DNA of 64,000 nt from Rotaria macrura (GCA_900239685.1 OENT01000018.1:310001-374000), one strand, 5' to 3'. Shown: positions 26,501-39,546, counted from the stretch's first letter. The notes: generated from the letters alone by a model not told the origin. A program made the numbers and translations.

Positions 26501-29500
26501 ATATACTGATCATATTGCTGGAGCAAAAGATGTTGTCATCGAAGAGAAACAGGTAGAATTCAGATTAGGTCCATAAAAGGTTTCTCTCAGAACTTATTAA
26601 TATTAACTTTGTTGTTTTCTACTTCAAACAAGCTTTCATTCAAAATAAGAAGTCGTTGTGCACAACGAGACATTCTCAAGCATGTCTTGAATTTGTCCAG
26701 GTTGAATAAAGTCAAATCAAGCAATAAAAACGTGTCCTACGATACTTGATATATTTTTGTCTTATTAAATTCTTTCATACGATGTCAGAGGCTGTACAGT
26801 TAATTTACAAACTAACGTATACAGTTAGAACCTTCGGTAAGGTTAATCGGGGTACAAGGTTCTGGATTTGGCGGGGTGTCAGAGCTATAGTCATCTGAGT
26901 TGTGTTCACAGGGCTAAGGATTATTGAATTCGACAGTAAAAAACTTCTGTATCTTTACAATATAGTTGTGAAAATTTCATGAAAAGAACATTGAACTGTG
27001 ATCGTAGCAAAAATTTCGAACCAGGATACGTTTTCGCCTGACTACTGGTTTTGTTGAGAGATATTGAAAGGTTCTACAGAAAATTTAAAGTTGCCTTGAT
27101 TATGTTCTTCTTCGTTTTGATCTGGTTCCAACATCAATGCAATGCATTTGTTAATTGACTTCTATTCTATAGAAAACTATACTTAAATTCATTTACAACA
27201 TATCTGTGACTACGACGAATAATACTTCTTCGACTGTAATCAGTTTACAGCTTATACGATTTTTAGATTCGTCATTCTGGTTGATGTTATCATGCAAGTA
27301 TTTTGTACGATATTCATTTGCAATCACAAGACGTTTCTCTTCGTACGTTTCTAATATATGTCTAGTCCGTTGAGTTAGTTCATATGAAATCACTAGTACG
27401 ATCGTTTGATACGATAAAGAAATAGTACAATAGATTTTCCATTTCAAGACTTATATTTTGCATATGTAGACTGAGCTTTGTTTATCTGTACCTTGTCAAA
27501 CTTGAATTCAGCTGATTAAAGACTTTTCATAAGCCGCTTGATAAACAAAGATTAAGGATCAGTTCGTAAAACAGAGAAATATTTTAAATAGTCTTGTCGA
27601 TTGTTGACCCAATAGACATATTGTATACATGACTTAAAATGATAAGTCGACGGAGACATACTTCTTTCTTGTGACAAATTCAATAGTCTGATATTGCCTC
27701 AATAATTTTGACTTCGAATAGAAGTCGAATATGACGTTGAATTTTTGAACTTTCCATACATACAACAAGTCACAAAATTATTATATGCACCTTCTTACAA
27801 ATATGCGTTGGTGATTTGTCGAAGATCATTCAATGTTTGATAATATCGAGGTTTGATTAGAGCACTTTGAAACGAATTCGATTTCTCAGCATACATTTGA
27901 ATGAACGACTGAGAACTGAATTCGTTTTCTTTTCTTCAACCGAAAACGTTCTTTAAAAAAGAAAGATGATGCAATATACTTTGCTTTTTAGTCTGAAAAT
28001 GGTCATAGTAACAATACTCGTCGGAATACTGTTGAAGAAATAGTTCGTCCTTCTATTAATTCACCGTCGAGCTCCCCTGTTTCATCAACAAACGGTTTCA
28101 ATTCTGAATCATTGATTGCTCGAGAAATTCGTCAAACAAAAGAAAAAGAAGAAGAATTGAAACGTCAACGAAAAAAATGTGGCCTTGCCGAAGATGGATC
28201 TTCAATTATTTTTCAATCAAAAAATGATTCAACAAAATCTGAACCAACATCATCAACAAATCAACCTGTTAAAAGTAGTTCATTCTTATCGAATCTTGAT
28301 TTTTTTACATCGAAAACAAATACGACATTGAACGATTCAACATCAAGCATTTCATCGCCACGTCGTCCGATAGTTTCAGTACAAAATATTGTTTATGATT
28401 CGCACAATGCATCGAATCAAAGTCGTAGAACATCGACTGATGAATTGAAACAAATGACAAATGTTGTTTCTCAAGAATTGAATCGTTTTAATGATAGTGG
28501 TATATCAATACTACGTACATCGTCTACAAACGGTGTACTGTATCGTTCAGCATCAAATCAAAATATAACTTCAGCACAGATGACAAATAATATAATTCAA
28601 CGTGAAATTGAAGCAATACGTGTTAAAGAAGCTGAATTACGTAAACTAGGTCGTATTCAACATACGAGTGATGATCATGCCGATCCAAGAAAATATCAAG
28701 AACTCATTACAATATTACCAAAAAGTCAATCGATTAATACGCTTTCAACAGGAAAATTACGTCGTGATAGTGATAATCAACAAATATCTCGTCATAGTGG
28801 ACCCATCGTTGCAACTTCAAATGGATTATTGAAACCGAAAACAATTAATAATAATTCATGTAAGTAATTTAGTTTGCTTCTATCATTTAAAAATTAAAAT
28901 CATCATTTCCGTATGTTATAGCAATTTCATCAGTACGTGGTAAATTTACAACGGCAAATCCGACAGCACCCATTATTGGTTCATCAAATAAAGTAATTGA
29001 TTATTCTAAATTATCATCAACGGATCGACTTGAATTAGAAAAACGGGAATGTCAAGAACGTGAACAAGAATTAAGGTAAAATTAGATGCTGTCATGCGAA
29101 TATTTTAAAGTTGATTAATGTTGCATTGAATAGATCAATAGGTTTCTTTTTTTCTCAGGACTCTTTCAATTCACATTAAATTTGTTTTCTTTTTTTCGGA
29201 ACCATTCGCCTCAGGAATGAAAGTCTTTCAAGTAAAATATTGATCGAGTCACATGATCTGAATACGTTTAGTTTCACTTTCACATAACTTCGGTCATGGA
29301 AAAAGAAGTGAATATGAATTATCTTGACGACACACATTTGACCCATTATCAAAATATAGAAATCGAGAATAATTTAAGAAAAGTTGACTCCATCCATACA
29401 ATAGTGATGCAAAACTTCATCGACCGTGATCTGTGCATAGAAGTTAATGAAACAAAGAATTTTCTTTTAGTTTCTCTTCCTCTGGCTTAAGTTGAAGTTT

Positions 29501-30563
29501 GTAGCTATGTCGTAGTACTACAAGGTTACTGTACTTATGAAGTCTACCTTTTGTTGAAAGGATTCGTGAGGGCATAGATGACATCAATTATTTAGGTTCA
29601 CGAGTGAAAACCAAAGGTTTTCAATTGTGAGGTTTCGTCTTACAATATATATCAAGTACTATTTTTCGAATTGTAGAAGCCAAAGAATTTGATTGATCAA
29701 AGATCTTATTTCTTTGTAAAACTCGAAATTCTTTTCAAAAGTCAAAGTTGAGATAAATTTCAATGTTGACATTTAATTTGATCCGAAAAATTTTAGAATT
29801 ACTTGGTATTTATGAATAATCGATGTTCTGTTTTTGTAGGCTTGCGAATGCATGATGTCTTTGTAACGCAGAATCTGCAATCAGTTAATTGTAGTGCGCG
29901 ACAAAGTTTTATTCTTATGAAAAACGAATAATAAAACTGCATAGAAAAGTTCATTACGTTCTACACGACGACTGATTCTACGTAGAATCAACAGAAAACG
30001 ATGGCAGATATTTCGAATCGATAGAAAATGTTGCATAAATTATGAACTATTGAGTGAGATACGACTGAAACTTAAATATCGATTCATTATCCCTGGGTTT
30101 TATCGGTGCTCTTCGATGAGCTGCTTCACAAATTTCCAACAGTTGTTTCATTATTACTAAGAAAAAGAGGCTCGTTCATCGATTTTGGGTTTTAATATTC
30201 TGACAATTTGAACACGAACACAATGAGTTGATTATGATGATGATCATTTCTAGAAAACAACGTAATTCAATAAGTGCTGGTACATCATCATCAAATACAA
30301 CAATGAATGGAGATTCAGGTAATGCATCACAAGATGAACATGATGATGATCAAGAACGTTATTTCGATAAAATTGAGCGATTAAAACGAACAGAAAATGA
30401 AGTAAATACTATTCATTAAGTTTTGTTTTCTTGAAAACTATTCAATATCAATCGTTTTTGTTTTCGTTGATAGAAAGCGCATGCACCTACGGTTCGTCCA
30501 ACAAAGAAATCGGATATGTCACAAAAATGGGAACAAATGATGGCTAATAAAAATGATGATTAA
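17511..30563 (+). CDS. Large Ser/Asn-rich scaffold, AKAP2/MISP-like C-terminus
   Basis: Thirteen exons give 1545 residues: 17511-17799, 17856-18423, 19700-20176, 21970-22226, 22477-22654, 22829-22956, 23795-24055, 24149-24541, 25726-26552, 27992-28859, 28922-29075, 30254-30401, 30474-30563. Every junction is GT..AG, phases agree, and the total is divisible by three. Most of the chain is low-complexity (Ser, Asn, Thr, an 11-Asp run in exon 3) and probably disordered. The C-terminal third carries charged helical motifs: AREIRQTKEKEEELKRQR (about 1168-1185), QREIEAIRVKEAELRKLG (about 1328-1346), and LEKRECQEREQELRKQR (about 1453-1470). The IxREIRxxxExEExLRxxR pattern is that of the C-terminal domain shared by AKAP2 and MISP, which act at cortical actin and in PKA anchoring or spindle positioning. 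The last exon is basic and ends WEQMMANKNDD. The start is the first ATG of the frame; upstream exons are possible. The exon chain is more secure than the family name. Confidence 0.7.
20901..20920. repeat. (TA)n microsatellite in intron 3 of the scaffold gene
   Basis: Ten TA units, with more TATATG-type sequence just downstream. A simple repeat of no apparent function. Confidence 0.9.
23639..23666. repeat. (TTC)n microsatellite in intron 6 of the scaffold gene
   Basis: About nine TTC units. Read as codons they give runs of Ser, Phe or Leu that are not coding. The tract contributes to the pyrimidine-rich sequence before the next acceptor. Confidence 0.85.
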
Positions 30564-30872
30564 TTATTAAAAACAAACAACTCCTATAGTCATTCCATTA
30601 CTTTGTTATCCTTTTGATTAATTTTGATTTGGTTTTTGTTTTCTTTGCTAATGTAGATACTTATTATTGAATTGTAATCTAACGTATACAACATTAAAAA
30701 AAAATGGAAAATTTTCAAGTTCTGAATTTATACGCGCTTATTGTGTGCCAATCATTCATCTTTTCTTATTCCATATTTTTCTTTTTGCATCATTCGTCTA
30801 CCATTGTTCTTTTCTGTATGTGTGTGTGCTCAATCGAAAAAACAATTATTCTTTTCAATTTTCTTGTTGTTC

Positions 30873-30911
<39 letters not shown>

Positions 30912-32477
30912 GACAAAGGTTTGAAGGGAATTTATATTGAGTGTTAGAAACAAATAATTACATTACGAACTATGGACTGAAGTCTAATAGATGAAAATTC
31001 TTGGTTTAATCTCATGATCAGAATTATGATCTTTGTCATTATGAGGAAAAACCTTACTAATAAATGAAATCGGTTAAGTCAATTCATTGATTAATTCCAC
31101 TATTATTCACAGTAATAACTTCAAATACTATTCTTTAATACATTGAAGAAATGAGGACTATTTTCATGTATTCTAAGTCATAATGCAATCGAATGCAGAT
31201 TTAATTCTGTTTGTACGATGAGAATGTTCTTCAGAGTTCTTAGCAATGCTATATAAAAACAAAATTCACATTTTGACATGAGTTGTATTGATGGGAAATT
31301 TCATGAAGGTTATTATCAAATAAAAATTTTGAAGTTTTTTTGAATTTCCTACGAATAGATATATAGACATCTTAGAACCCTACTTCCGATGTTACTATAT
31401 AGATTTTTATGAATAGAAGAGAACCTTTGAGAGAGTAACTGTGCGACGTATCATATAGAATTGGTCTGAATGTCGATGATATCTACAACTCTAATTATTA
31501 TTTTAATTAGAGACGAAGGAACGGGGGGGGGGGGCATGGAAAGAAAAGACTCATCCAATCATACTCAAATAATAAGAGTATGCTGAACGTATGAATGAGA
31601 AAACGAATTAAATGAGTAGGTTGTTCAGATTCCAGGAAAATACGAAACGGGACAAATCTCTGAAGCAATCTTTGGTTTGTCAGAGATTATTTATTTTACC
31701 TTGAAATAAAGTTTTACAAGTGTTTGAAAACTGAAACTTTGTTTCGTCTTGTGAATATATTTACTTATAAGCAAATTTAACTTTAGTCATCGTACTTCGA
31801 AATTGATCTTCGCAACAGAAGCCCGATACGTAGCTTGTGTGTGTGTGTGTAAATATTGAAGGAGAGAGATACTGTTGACTGAATAGTGTAATATTTACGA
31901 ATTTGTACTCAATATTGTCAATACTGTTGATATCGACTTCTCATATTGAATTTAAGTATAACAATGATGCATTTTTATCTTGTTATACTGACATACAAAA
32001 TCCGACAAATGAATGGTTTTATACTAGTAGTAGAAGAGAGTTATTGCATAGTAGTCAATCTTATCGAAAAAATATAGTGTCTTTCAACGTGATTAGAGTT
32101 CATACAACACATATGATCAATGCGACAAGTTGCCAATATAATTATGTACAAATGCATAACAAGTGTTGTATCCGAAATTAATCGAATAAACTATTATGTC
32201 AGCTGATGAAATTATTGATTAACATTTCTAATTGCAGATAATATCGATTACTTAGTTCATTTAGTAAAATCCTGAAATAGAAAATAGTTTCTTTTCAAAA
32301 ATTTATTATAAATTTATAACAGTAAAGTCAGTCTTATCAGAATCATAATTTAAACGAATTCTTACGATCTATACAAATAATTTTACGTAAGAGAAATACG
32401 CTTGTTTTTAATCATAAGTTGATGATGACGATACTACGTGATTTATTAGTATTCTCAGTCATTAATGGCAAAGACAA
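30564..32477. other. Convergent intergenic region
   Basis: The 3' ends of the plus-strand scaffold gene and a minus-strand MGN gene face each other here. Contents are the (AAT)n tract, a 12-G run at 31523-31534 and a short GT run near 31838-31850. No coding sequence is recognised; the 92-codon frame at 31903-32181 has no domain and no plausible splice context. Confidence 0.5.
30874..30910. repeat. (AAT)n microsatellite in the 3' flank of the scaffold gene
   Basis: Twelve ATA/TAA units about 310 bp after the stop codon, ending in AATAAAG, which could serve as a poly(A) signal. Confidence 0.85.
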
Positions 32478-33163
32478 TTAAAAATGTTTGACATCGAATT
32501 GTTTTGCATTTTTATTGTAATCATTATCGTACCATCTACTACCATATGGCTGTGACTGTGATGATGATCCACGAATGACAGTTATTTTATTTAGGTCATA
32601 AACATGCTTCGCAGTTTTTTCCAACGGTTTTACAACATAGTTTACTTGAACCTTGGGAGCTTTCTCGAAACTGTTGGCAGCTGCTGTATTGGATGACGCA
32701 TTATTCTTGGTCATGCTTGATGGCGACACATAAACTTCTGTAAATTGTGGAGAAATTTTTGGTTTTATTAAAGAAGGAGATAGAGCTTTCTCGAGTGGAC
32801 GCGTTTTAGCCAAAGCGGATGATGATAGTTCTTCAACTGGTGTTGGTGATCTAGGTAGATTTTCATCTGCGAAATTATTTTCGTTATCAATTGACTTCGG
32901 CGTCCCAGGTATTATCTACAATATGCCATTTAATCAAAACTAACATGGTCACTATAGATAAATAATTATTAGTATGTACAACTTACATTTTCTGACTCGT
33001 TCTGGACTAGAAATGAACGCTTGTCCTTGGATCTTCCATCAATTAAGTCACCTGACGGTTGATAACCGGCATAAACAGAACCTCTAACAGGTAGTCTTGG
33101 ACGAACTCGCTTGACTACAGTTTTTGGATTTTCTTCTACTTTGGTTGTATTTTTATTACCCAT
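32478..33163 (-). CDS. Small MGN-start protein, candidate N-myristoylated
   Basis: Two exons, 32987-33163 and 32478-32915, joined in phase 0, give 204 residues. I recognise no family. The protein starts MGNKNTTK. Gly2 with Thr6 and a following Lys fits the N-myristoylation consensus, so membrane attachment is plausible. The N-terminal half is basic (VKRVRPRLPVRGSVYAGY). The middle is Ser/Pro-rich and probably disordered. The tail is Tyr/Asn-rich (SRWYDNDYNKNAKQ). The intron is 71 nt with a consensus GTAAGT donor. The next gene on the same strand, 4 kb upstream, has the same two-exon layout with an MGN start in its short first exon. They may be diverged relatives, although the rest of the two chains hardly aligns by eye. 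Confidence 0.65.
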
Positions 33164-34649
33164 TCTTTTGTCGGTTGACAAGACAATGTTCGAATGAAAC
33201 AACAATTACATGTGTAAAATTTAAAAGCACGTTTTCAAAATGGGATTAGCATGTAGGCAATGAGCACGACCATTTCTCTGCCATATTTTTCTCTTCCTAT
33301 GTGACACACAATGACACTATTCAAATCATGACATAGAGAAATATATCTGTCGCTGTTTATTAATTTTTTTATTAGTGTTCTATACAAAATAATGACGAAA
33401 TATCTGGTATTTATACACTTTCATTTTCGTTTTCATAATATTAGATGATTGTCTGAAATTCAAATGATGATTCTAATCTACAATATATGTATACCATTTG
33501 TGTGCTTCGCATTTTCTATTAACATGACACAGACGAACGATTATGGACAAATTTCTAAAAATCAAACACAGACAGCTTGAGTGAGTTGATGGAACAACAA
33601 TATATCATTGTCATTTTCAAAGTCATTTAACTATTTGTGATCAGATTACATACAGTATTGTTCTAAATAGTTCGCAAGAAGGCAATTTCTTTTTATACAT
33701 GTCCGTTTTTTATGATATTCTTGAATGTTAAAACTATTCTTTCGTTCATAGTAAATTCAAGAAAGCCATATATGGTCTAACAAAAAAAATATTGCATCAG
33801 TTTTACCAGCATACCTCTTTAATGAAATCCTAGTATAAAATACAGAGGATTAAAAATTCAATTGATTTTATCGTTAAAAGAAACTTATTCACATTTGTGT
33901 CTAATAATGAAGAATCTACAGAAAATTTGTAAAATTTGAATTCACTACACTTTGCAAATACTCTGAAAACATGATAAAATCCGAAATCTTCTGTTAGATA
34001 GATGTCACAATCACAGTGTATATTTTATTCTCAATAACTATTTTTTTGTTGCACTTTATTGAAATTAACCGAACTTATTTTACCAATGCAATGCACGTAC
34101 AACGAGCTTAGCATAGATAATATCCTGTGAAGAATCAAAGGGAAAAACGTTGATCCGATGTTTGTTTTCAGAAAAAAAGTAATCAAAGTAACATGCGTTA
34201 CGAAAGAAATGGAAAAAATGTGACACACTGCTAGACCATGTTGACGATTTCTAATCTGTGCAAGTTTGTTTTTTTTACGAGAAGAGCAATGTCTCAAACG
34301 CAAACTTTACTCCAGACATATTTTTTCAGGACGAATCTGAAAACAAGGAAAAGTCCAAAACCAAGTACCTCTAAAAAAGCTGTTAGCGCAATCCCTTACG
34401 GGATTAAAAATGTGAAACACGATGTAATTGTTTTTATCAGTCACAGAAATCTTGCTTTCTTTCATGAACCCTGCTAGCCAATTACTCATGATTTCTCACT
34501 GACCTACTAGATCTGGAATAAAGAAGGAGCTAATTTACTCTCATCAGAAATTTGTGACATATATTCAGTAATCCTGTACCATAGATCGATGACGTTCCGT
34601 GACGCCATTGGGGGCCGTCTATCACTTGTGCGACGGTTTACAATCCTCT

Positions 34650-34835
34650 CGGTAACGGTCTGTGGTCGTGAAACCAACTATCGGTAACGGTCTGTGATGG
34701 TGGAACCACCTGTCTGTGACGGGGGAATCACCGGTCTGTGAAGGGGGAATCACCTGTCGGTAACGGTCTATGATGGGGGCATCACCTGCCGATAACGGTC
34801 TGTGATGGGTAAATCGCCTGTCGGTAACGGTCTGT
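34650..34835. repeat. About 32-bp minisatellite
   Basis: Units beginning CGGTAACGGTCTGTGATGG and ending in (A)TCACCTGT start at 34650, 34682, 34758, 34790 and 34822. That is a 32-bp period, with shorter variant units between 34712 and 34757. Divergence between units is modest. The array runs straight into the poly-G tract. Confidence 0.85.
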
Positions 34836-34867
<32 letters not shown>

Positions 34868-34885
34868 NGGGAGGGGGGAGGAGGG
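34836..34885. repeat. Long poly-G tract with one unresolved base
   Basis: A G run of more than 30 bases, interrupted by an N at 34868 and then by single A residues. This is the only ambiguous base I noticed in the window. The true length is probably unresolved in the assembly. Confidence 0.9.
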
Positions 34886-36453
34886 TCCAAATTTCTACCC
34901 TAAACACTTCAACACTCCTTTCAGGTCGTGTTTCACAAAAAGAGCTGTTGCAACTAACAAAAATCTGTATTTATCAAAAATTTTGGGCTATGGCGATCAA
35001 ATTTTACTAAAAACAAAATACATCAAAATGTAGAGCATAAATAACTCTATCGACATCAATTTCGTTACAAAATTTTATATCCGTTCTTGACTCCTTAGTC
35101 AAAGATTGAAAAAATTAAATGTTCGTGAAAGTCGACTTTTAAATAAAAACCGCCATTCTGCAATAATGTCGGTCAGTATCTCTTGAGAAAGCATGCGTGA
35201 ACTCAATTTCGTCTTGCTTTATTTACTCGGAATATGTCAAATGTTAGAATTTGAACAAGAAAATAATGTTTACCATTGGAAGACGGTCAGATAATAAGAA
35301 TAATCAAAAGTTCTTAGTCTATTTCAGAAAAAGTAATATTTCAGTATAAAAACGAAGAATAATTTAACTTCCAATACATCATTGGAAAGACCATGCTTTA
35401 TGCTATAAAAATCATTATTCAACATGTTTTTTCCATTCTCCCTCACTATTAAAAGGATCGATAAAAGTAGAAAATCACGTTATTGAATTGTTAAGTTGCA
35501 CGAACGTTTTCTGGAGGTACTTGTTTTTGAACTTTTTCTTGTTTTCAGATTTGTCCTGACAAAATAAGTCTGATAGAAAATTTGTAGTTTAGACATTGAT
35601 CTCTTCATCAAAAACAAACTTGGATGGATTCAAAGTCTTCAACATGATCTAACAGTGTTTTACATTTTTTCAATTTTTTTTTGCAACGCATGTTACTCTA
35701 AAAATTTCTATACAGTACAAAAGAGAAGATAAAGTTTGTTTTTTGTTTTCACATGTATTTACATATCAAATATTGTTTTGAAATTTGAATAGATTATGTG
35801 AAATTCATTTACAGAGAAATATAGTACAAAATTAATTCATACTATCCAAATAACTTCAATGAATACGATGATGTGCGAAAGACTGGTTTCATGTAAAAAC
35901 CAACAACTATATGAGACAATTTGCATTATGCAAGAAATCTTGACGATTTTTTAAACCAATATTTTCTTCAAATATGATGTACAAATTTGTGATTAGAATG
36001 TTTGTCGTCAACGAGAGTACAATGCAACATTGAATAGGTTCATGTGTGGAAATACAACGTAGTCTTATCAAATATAATTGAAGTGTAGAGAAATCACATC
36101 ACGCACATATCTCTTTCGAACATACGCTAGATTGATCAAGTCGTAGGAGTTTGATGAAGGTTGTTTTCACAAATAAAACTTTGATTTCATTTTTAAGATC
36201 ACACTATCGATAAGTATTGAAATAATTCAACAGCATGTTTTTAATGATGAAACTATTTTTCAATGCTTTCTTTTTCTAATTCATAAAGGATGCATAACTA
36301 GTTTGATAACTGATGCTGGAAACATGAATAAGCTAATGAATTTCATTGGAAAACAACTCGATTATCGTACATTTGATATTAAGATTATGCGTATTTAGCA
36401 ACATGATGATCATAACATATTTTAGAGGACTGCTAATTTTAGAAGTGTCATAT

Positions 36454-36476
36454 TTATATATATATATATATATATA
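36454..36476. repeat. (TA)n microsatellite
   Basis: About eleven TA units in intergenic sequence. Confidence 0.9.
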
Positions 36477-37165
36477 GAAATTGTTTTCATCGATTCATGG
36501 ATAAATCAAACAATTGATCGACAGAGGAAAAATACGAGTGCATTTATGTGAAAAAGAAAACGCAACGTCATTGATAAAAGTGCATTACATAATGGCGTAG
36601 AAATTTGTCAAGCATGTATGTGTGACTCATTTATCACGTTTTTCAATTTTATCTTGTTGTCTTGCTCCTAGTTGAGTATCATATTCTTCGAATTTCATAA
36701 TCATAAATCTTCTAGTGAAGAAATATATTTTGTAGTTTAACTTGTGTAAAAGTTACGCATGTTCATGACATTCAGATTGATATCAAGTGTTATTCTACGA
36801 TCATTAACTATGTTGTTGTTAGTATCAAAGAATAAACGACAGTTTTATTGTTCGCACATTAATAAAAGTATCATTGTCAAAATCTAACGTCACACATTCA
36901 CTAATTACTTCCAGAATTCGAACGTGTCTATAGGCTAAAACAATTTAAATATCAGAAATACTTGTTCACGAAACTGTAAAATATTTTTCTTACAATGTAG
37001 ATATGTGAATATAAAAGTTTTAAAAAGACATTCTATTTTATGAAACTATTTATCGAAATGAACTAGTTTTGAAAACGTTTTCTGGAATCAATAAGATACA
37101 AATAGATAACTGTTCATACAAATAATATTCAACAATTTTGCAAATATATGTATACATGTCAACTG

Positions 37166-37740
37166 TTAATGTTTCTTATCTACACGAAAACTTGACGCTT
37201 TTTTGATAATAACAACTGGAGGGCTAGATTTTCCAAGTCGAGATGTGTCTGGTTTGTCGGATGAATCAGAACTGGAACTGTCTTCGAGAAATTCAGGAAT
37301 GGAGTGCTTGTTGAACGAATTCGAATTTTCTCTAAGAAAAACAGGAGTCAAGCGTCCATCAGTTGAACTCACAAGAAATTGCTGAACAGGTTCGTCTTTT
37401 CTGAAAAGTATCGAAGGAGTTGTCTGAGTTTCACGTTCACAACGTTTCGAGTGACGATGATGATGATGATGACGATGACGTTTTGAATGATGATCATGAG
37501 ATGAGGACGGATCGTTGGGCAAGTTCTAAATTTTTGGAAAAGAAAAACTGCTGTTATTCTATGCATCGTTCATTGTAAATTTACGGTTGTATCTTGTGTT
37601 TCAGTAGAATTTCCATCGTATGGATACGGACCATCGTTTGGCATTACGATCATTGGATACGGATTCGGATTTCCTAACATTGATCTAGTTGCCATTCTTG
37701 GATATACCATTACTGGTTTTTTGCTACTGTCATTACCCAT
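37166..37740 (-). CDS. Small MGN-start, His/Ser-rich protein
   Basis: Two exons, 37585-37740 and 37166-37525, joined in phase 0, give 171 residues. It starts MGNDSSKK, an almost ideal N-myristoylation signal (Gly2, Ser5/Ser6, Lys7). Exon 1 then has a Pro/Tyr-rich stretch (NPNPYPMIVMPNDGPYPYDG). Exon 2 opens with a dense His/Arg cluster (about residues 60-80, HHSKRHRHHHHHRHSKR), followed by a Ser/Asp-rich acidic segment (FLEDSSSSDSSDKPD) and a basic end (VVIIKKASSFRVDKK). There is no domain I recognise. The His cluster could bind metal, which is inference. The two-exon layout and MGN start match the gene at 32478-33163. Confidence 0.65.
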
Positions 37741-37919
37741 ATCTTCTTTTTACCTTTTTTTCCAGTGCACAGCAGAAATTTCAATGCGTTTCAAAATTAT
37801 TTTCAACAAACGTGCAAAAAAACAAAATGGGATTAACTAGTATTTATTGAAACATAGTGTTTATTTCATACAAAATACATAGAGTCTACATGCTTGTATT
37901 TACAAATTCAAAAACATAT

Positions 37920-38877
37920 TTATTTTCTTCGACTTCTTGTAGCCATCATTGATTTCGTACGTTTTCTATTTTCATTGGAACGAGTTGTTAACATGGTTTG
38001 TTGATCTTGATTATTGTTCTGCTTATCAGATCGTCCCATAGATTTAGTACGAAGTCGATTCGATGAAGGTGGTTTCGATTCATTTTTATCCTCGACATTT
38101 ATCATTGTCGTTGATAGAGTCATATTGTTCAATCGATGAGAACCTGAACAGTATGAAATTAAAAGTAAAGTGAAAATTTTTCTATGAAAATTTTACGTGT
38201 TGAAAAACGAGTAGAATAATGTTTCGATCGATCGATGACAGGTAATGGAGATGGTTCACGAACAGATTCTTCTACACAAATCAGAATTGAAAATGAACAG
38301 CTCTTGTTTTGTTCTTTTTTCAAAACAAAATGAAATCATTGGAGTATACCTTTTGGCTTTTTTACTCTTGTTTTTCTTGCAGGAGCTTTTGCTGTTGATG
38401 CTTTAGGTTTTTTCTTACGTAAAGCAACGGTTTCATTATTTCCATCGTTCGATATTGATTGTTTACGTTTTCGAGTTCGTCGTTGACTAGTAGCCGTTGG
38501 TTCTTGTTGTTGTCTTTTAGTTGTAAGTCGTGTTACATGCACTGTTTCGACTTCATGTTTAGTTCGTTTAGCACGTGTTTGCCGTTGTGGAAGAACCTTT
38601 AATTTTCTAAATAAAATTTTCATCTCCGTACTTTACAACAAATAAAAATCTCATGAATTTTACTGATGAATCGAAACTTCTGAATGATGAGATTTGTCCA
38701 TGGATTGTTTTTCTATTGGTAGTGATGGATTGGAAGGAATAACGAATGGTATTTCAATTGAGATTTTCGGTCGCCTATTTTCTCTATCTTCGTTTGTATT
38801 AATATCTTCGGTTTTAAGATTATCAAGTAAAAATGTTTGACCGAATTGACGAGATGCGATCTTTGGTTTTTCAATAT
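37920..38877 (-). CDS. Lys/Arg-rich protein, probably nuclear (3' part of a larger gene?)
   Basis: Four exons on the minus strand: 38664-38877, 38350-38606, 38197-38271, 37920-38143. All have good splice sites and matching phases. The product is strongly basic. One exon reads RRTRKRKQ and KKKPKASTAKAPARKTRVKK, like a histone H1 tail or multiple nuclear localisation signals. The last exon has two RKRTKSM / RLRTKSM motifs and ends RSRRK. No ATG exon of its own is convincing: the only upstream Met in frame (38926) lies in sequence that looks like intron before the CTATATATAG acceptor. The acceptor needs one base from the preceding exon. That fits a donor just before the stop of the coiled-coil gene at 41800-43044, so the two may be one gene. 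I cannot name the family. Confidence 0.55.
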
Positions 38878-39546
38878 CTATATATAGAGAATAACAAAAC
38901 TCAGACAAGTTTAGTAAATATAACATAAAGACTGTGCTCTATGTCCTCTCTCATAGTAACATGAAGAAGATAACAAACGAAATTAATCATACAACTTCGA
39001 CTCCTATAACATAACAACGCTAGAAATGTGATTCTCAATATTTTCTGGAGTGTAACTTTGGATTCTTATGTAAATGAAATAGTATATTCGTGAATGCATT
39101 TGTCATACTAAACGCATATTGGATAGTCGGTTTATGCAGTAACATTTGAAACTCATAATTGATCGCTACGCTCAACTCGAGACGATGTGTAATAAGAGTA
39201 ATGAGAATTTGATAGAAAAATGTAAAAATAGTTTGATTCCTGGCTTCGCAGCAGTACTATATATCCTCTATTTCCTATTATTTTAAAAGTTGATCCTATA
39301 ATAGACTATAGTTTGAACTTTTTTCCTATATTCCTATCTTTTTCAAAAAATTGAAGATTCTTCTGAAAAAATTCCAAAAATCTTTGATGAGCGCTCAACA
39401 TGTCATTTAAATATTGTCACTAACGTCCATAACAAGAACTAGATATTAGCAATCAAGGATCGGCGACAATTTATATGATGCCTATTTCCTATTGGTTCAT
39501 CTAGATAATGTATATAGTACACTCGTTGCATTAACCCCCCCCCCCC

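Larger units (their letters stand above)
33164..37165. other. Intergenic region with minisatellite
   Basis: About 4 kb upstream of one MGN gene and downstream of the other. Apart from the minisatellite and poly-G (34589-34885) and a (TA)n tract (36454-36476), I see only AT-rich sequence. The two overlapping 79- and 60-codon frames near 34238-34489 are unsupported. Confidence 0.5.

Noticed and set aside
34650..34835. Regularly spaced repeats, considered as a CRISPR array
   Set aside because: Units are contiguous with no unique spacers, and the surroundings are clearly eukaryotic. It is a minisatellite.
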